Below, one piece after another: positions 4,679 through 5,692 of a stretch of DNA of 5,692 bases (positions within the stretch are counted from its first letter, which is position 1; each line of letters opens with the position of its first letter). The notes under the pieces are model-generated. The model had not been told where the DNA came from. It did no database searches and worked only from the letters and a program-made list of their open reading frames with translations. Made by a program: the position numbers and the translations under genes. Origin of the DNA: Acidobacteriota bacterium (GTDB lineage Bacteria; Acidobacteriota; Thermoanaerobaculia; Gp7-AA8); NCBI GenBank assembly GCA_003223695.1, contig QHVY01000008.1, forward strand, positions 1-5,692. The letters run 5' to 3'.

Positions 4679-5625
4679 CGAAATCGCGCTTCGGCGTCGT
4701 CGCGTTCGTCGGCCGCCCGAATGCCGGCAAATCGACACTGCTCAATCGCATCCTCGGTCAAAAAGTGTCCATCGTCTCCGAGAAGCCGCAGACGACGCGC
4801 AATCGCATTGTCGGCATCCTCAACGATCCGCGCGGCCAGATCGCCATCCTCGATACGCCCGGCATTCACAAGCCGCTGCACAAACTGAACGTGCGGATGA
4901 TGGATCACGTTCGTTCGAGTCTCGCCGAGGCGGATGTGGTGGCGCTGATCGTTGATGCGACGGAGTCATTCGGCCGCGGAGATGAATTCGCGATCGATCT
5001 CCTGCGCAGTGTAGGTGCCGGCTCTCCAGCCGGCACACGGTCGGCCGAAGGGCCGGCCGCCACACCGGCGAAGCGCATCGCCATCCTGAACAAAATCGAT
5101 CAACTGCGAAAAGAAAAGCTCCTGCCGATGATGCAGCGTTACGGCGCGACGGAGTTGTTCGACGAAATCGTTCCCGTCTCGGCGATCAACGGCGAAGGCG
5201 TCGACGAGCTCGTGAATCTGCTGTTCCAGATCGTCGCTCCGGGTGAACCTTTGTATTCGCGCGAGGACTACACGACGCAGCCGGAGCGCTTCTTCGCTGC
5301 CGAAATCGTTCGCGAGAAGCTGCTGCAACATACAGGCGACGAGTTGCCGTACACCACCGCGGTAGCAGTGGAGCGTTGGGAAGAAGAGGAAAAGAAAAAC
5401 CTCATCAAAATCTACGCGACGATCGTTGTCGAACGCGAATCGCAGAAGCCGATCGTCATCGGCAAGCGCGGCGACATGGTCAAGCGCATCGGCACGGAGT
5501 CGCGCCTGGAGCTCGAATCGATTCTCGGCGCGAAGGTCTTTCTCGACCTTCATGTCGCAGTTCATGAAAGATGGCGCGATGACCCGCGCTTCCTCGGCGA
5601 ACTCGACTGGCCGCTCGGCGAGTAA
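4648..5625 (+). CDS. era: GTPase Era, with in-frame palindromic-repeat insertion
   Basis: Era is an essential GTPase that binds the 3' end of 16S rRNA and checks 30S subunit maturation at the inner face of the membrane. All GTPase motifs are present: G1 'GRPNAGKST' (22-30), G2 Thr at 49-50 in 'QTTRNRI', G3 'DTPG' (69-72), G4 'NKID' (148-151) and G5 'SAI' (178-180). The C-terminal KH RNA-binding domain has 'IVIGKRGDMVKRIG' with the GKRG loop at 272-275, then the Era-typical 'VFLDLHV' and 'WRDDPRFLGELDW'. At 325 residues it is longer than E. coli Era (301). About 18 extra residues (122-139, Gly/Ala/Pro-rich) come from a palindromic repeat inserted before the strand that leads to NKID. The start is GTG at 4648, inside the end of the corC-like gene; no ATG lies between it and the G1 motif, and its Shine-Dalgarno is poor, so coupling to upstream translation is likely. 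Confidence 0.95.
   Translation: MAGNRRTAGLTKSRFGVVAFVGRPNAGKSTLLNRILGQKVSIVSEKPQTTRNRIVGILNDPRGQIAILDTPGIHKPLHKLNVRMMDHVRSSLAEADVVALIVDATESFGRGDEFAIDLLRSVGAGSPAGTRSAEGPAATPAKRIAILNKIDQLRKEKLLPMMQRYGATELFDEIVPVSAINGEGVDELVNLLFQIVAPGEPLYSREDYTTQPERFFAAEIVREKLLQHTGDELPYTTAVAVERWEEEEKKNLIKIYATIVVERESQKPIVIGKRGDMVKRIGTESRLELESILGAKVFLDLHVAVHERWRDDPRFLGELDWPLGE
5011..5064 (+). repeat. Palindromic repeat inserted in frame within era
   Basis: This 54-nt stretch (18 codons) contains two hairpins: a perfect 9-bp stem at 5015-5023/5028-5036 with loop CTCC, and a 7-bp stem (one G-T wobble) at 5040-5046/5051-5057 with loop GAAG. The left part shares the GTAG start and the GCCGGCTCT core and CAGCCGGC arm of the intergenic element at 253-303, allowing small gaps and point changes. 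It is translated as a low-complexity Gly/Ala/Pro/Ser segment (residues 122-139 of Era) that has no counterpart in other Era proteins I know. Its length is a multiple of three and it has no stop codon in the era frame. The exact ends are approximate within a few bases because the target duplication, if any, is not obvious. Confidence 0.8.
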
Positions 5626-5633
5626 ATGCCGCT

Positions 5634-5692
5634 ATGGGCTTGACGGATTTGCGGGTTGCCATCGCGAAGAATCCACCGCGAAGAGTCGTTTA
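5634..5692 (+). CDS. Possible start of a downstream gene (3' truncated by window)
   Basis: An ATG 8 nt after the era stop opens a frame that stays open to the window edge and gives 19 residues beginning 'MGLTDLRVAIAKNPPRRVV'. There is no convincing ribosome-binding site and no recognisable family, and a frame this short is often open by chance. The stretch could equally be intergenic. An earlier ATG at 5626, overlapping the era stop, runs only five codons. Confidence 0.25.
   Translation, partial: MGLTDLRVAIAKNPPRRVV
5663..5684 (+). repeat. Short direct repeat CGCGAAGA x2 after era
   Basis: CGCGAAGA occurs at 5663-5670 and again at 5677-5684, a period of 14 nt. It may be the beginning of a dispersed intergenic repeat like the CACAGAG element at 2197-2260, or a chance match. 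The window ends too soon to tell. Confidence 0.3.

Noticed and set aside
3131..4738. 535-residue open frame on the minus strand opposite the DUF4149, corC-like and era genes
   Set aside because: It is a shadow: the plus strand encodes clear conserved domains over the same bases, while the minus-strand product is Arg/Asp/His-rich with no recognisable domain, as expected in GC-rich DNA.
1..5692. CRISPR array, tRNA, rRNA, transposase or defence system
   Set aside because: No regularly spaced direct repeats, tRNA-like cloverleaf ends, or characteristic protein motifs of such systems were seen on either strand.

Overview
The window is a dense, GC-rich stretch of bacterial chromosome from a Gram-negative-type cell. 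It carries housekeeping genes (the tail of the Tol-Pal periplasmic protein CpoB/YbgF, peptide deformylase, a CorC-type membrane protein, Era GTPase) alongside less characterised ones. An acidobacterial origin is my best guess. It rests on the minus-strand protein, whose N-terminal 'LVLRSGQRV' segment and C-terminal 'PGWIR' end resemble conserved proteins I associate with that phylum, and on two kinds of palindromic intergenic repeat. This is recalled family resemblance, not a search result.

Layout. Positions 1-252 hold the 3' end of cpoB. A short gap (253-322) contains a double-hairpin palindromic repeat and a possible -10 box. A co-directional run follows: a TPR plus cyclic-nucleotide-binding protein (323-1057), a damaged peptide deformylase gene (1060-1525) and a flavin/NAD(P)H reductase-like gene (1536-2189). 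A 64-nt inverted repeat built from CACAGAG units (2197-2260) separates this run from a convergent gene for a small coiled-coil protein of unknown function (2262-2921, minus strand). That gene diverges, with only 20 nt between start codons, from a DUF4149/TMEM205-like membrane protein gene (2942-3382). A CorC/HlyC-family protein with CBS domains (3404-4678) comes next, and its 3' end overlaps era (4648-5625) by 31 nt. The last 67 nt contain only an uncertain start of another reading frame.

How the genes fit together. def and era serve co-translational N-terminal processing and 30S ribosome maturation. cpoB belongs to envelope maintenance. The cyclic-nucleotide protein could be a sensory or scaffold component, but nothing in the sequence names its partner. 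corC next to era is a common bacterial arrangement.

The two most notable observations are: (i) def has both N-terminal metalloprotease motifs in one frame and the HEIDH motif in another, with about 16-17 residues missing at the junction, which fits a deletion of roughly 47 or 50 nt; (ii) era carries an in-frame insertion of about 54 nt that folds as two hairpins and belongs to the same repeat family as the intergenic element at 253-303, so a mobile-type palindromic repeat has apparently been turned into protein sequence. I found no CRISPR array, tRNA, rRNA, transposase or defence system.
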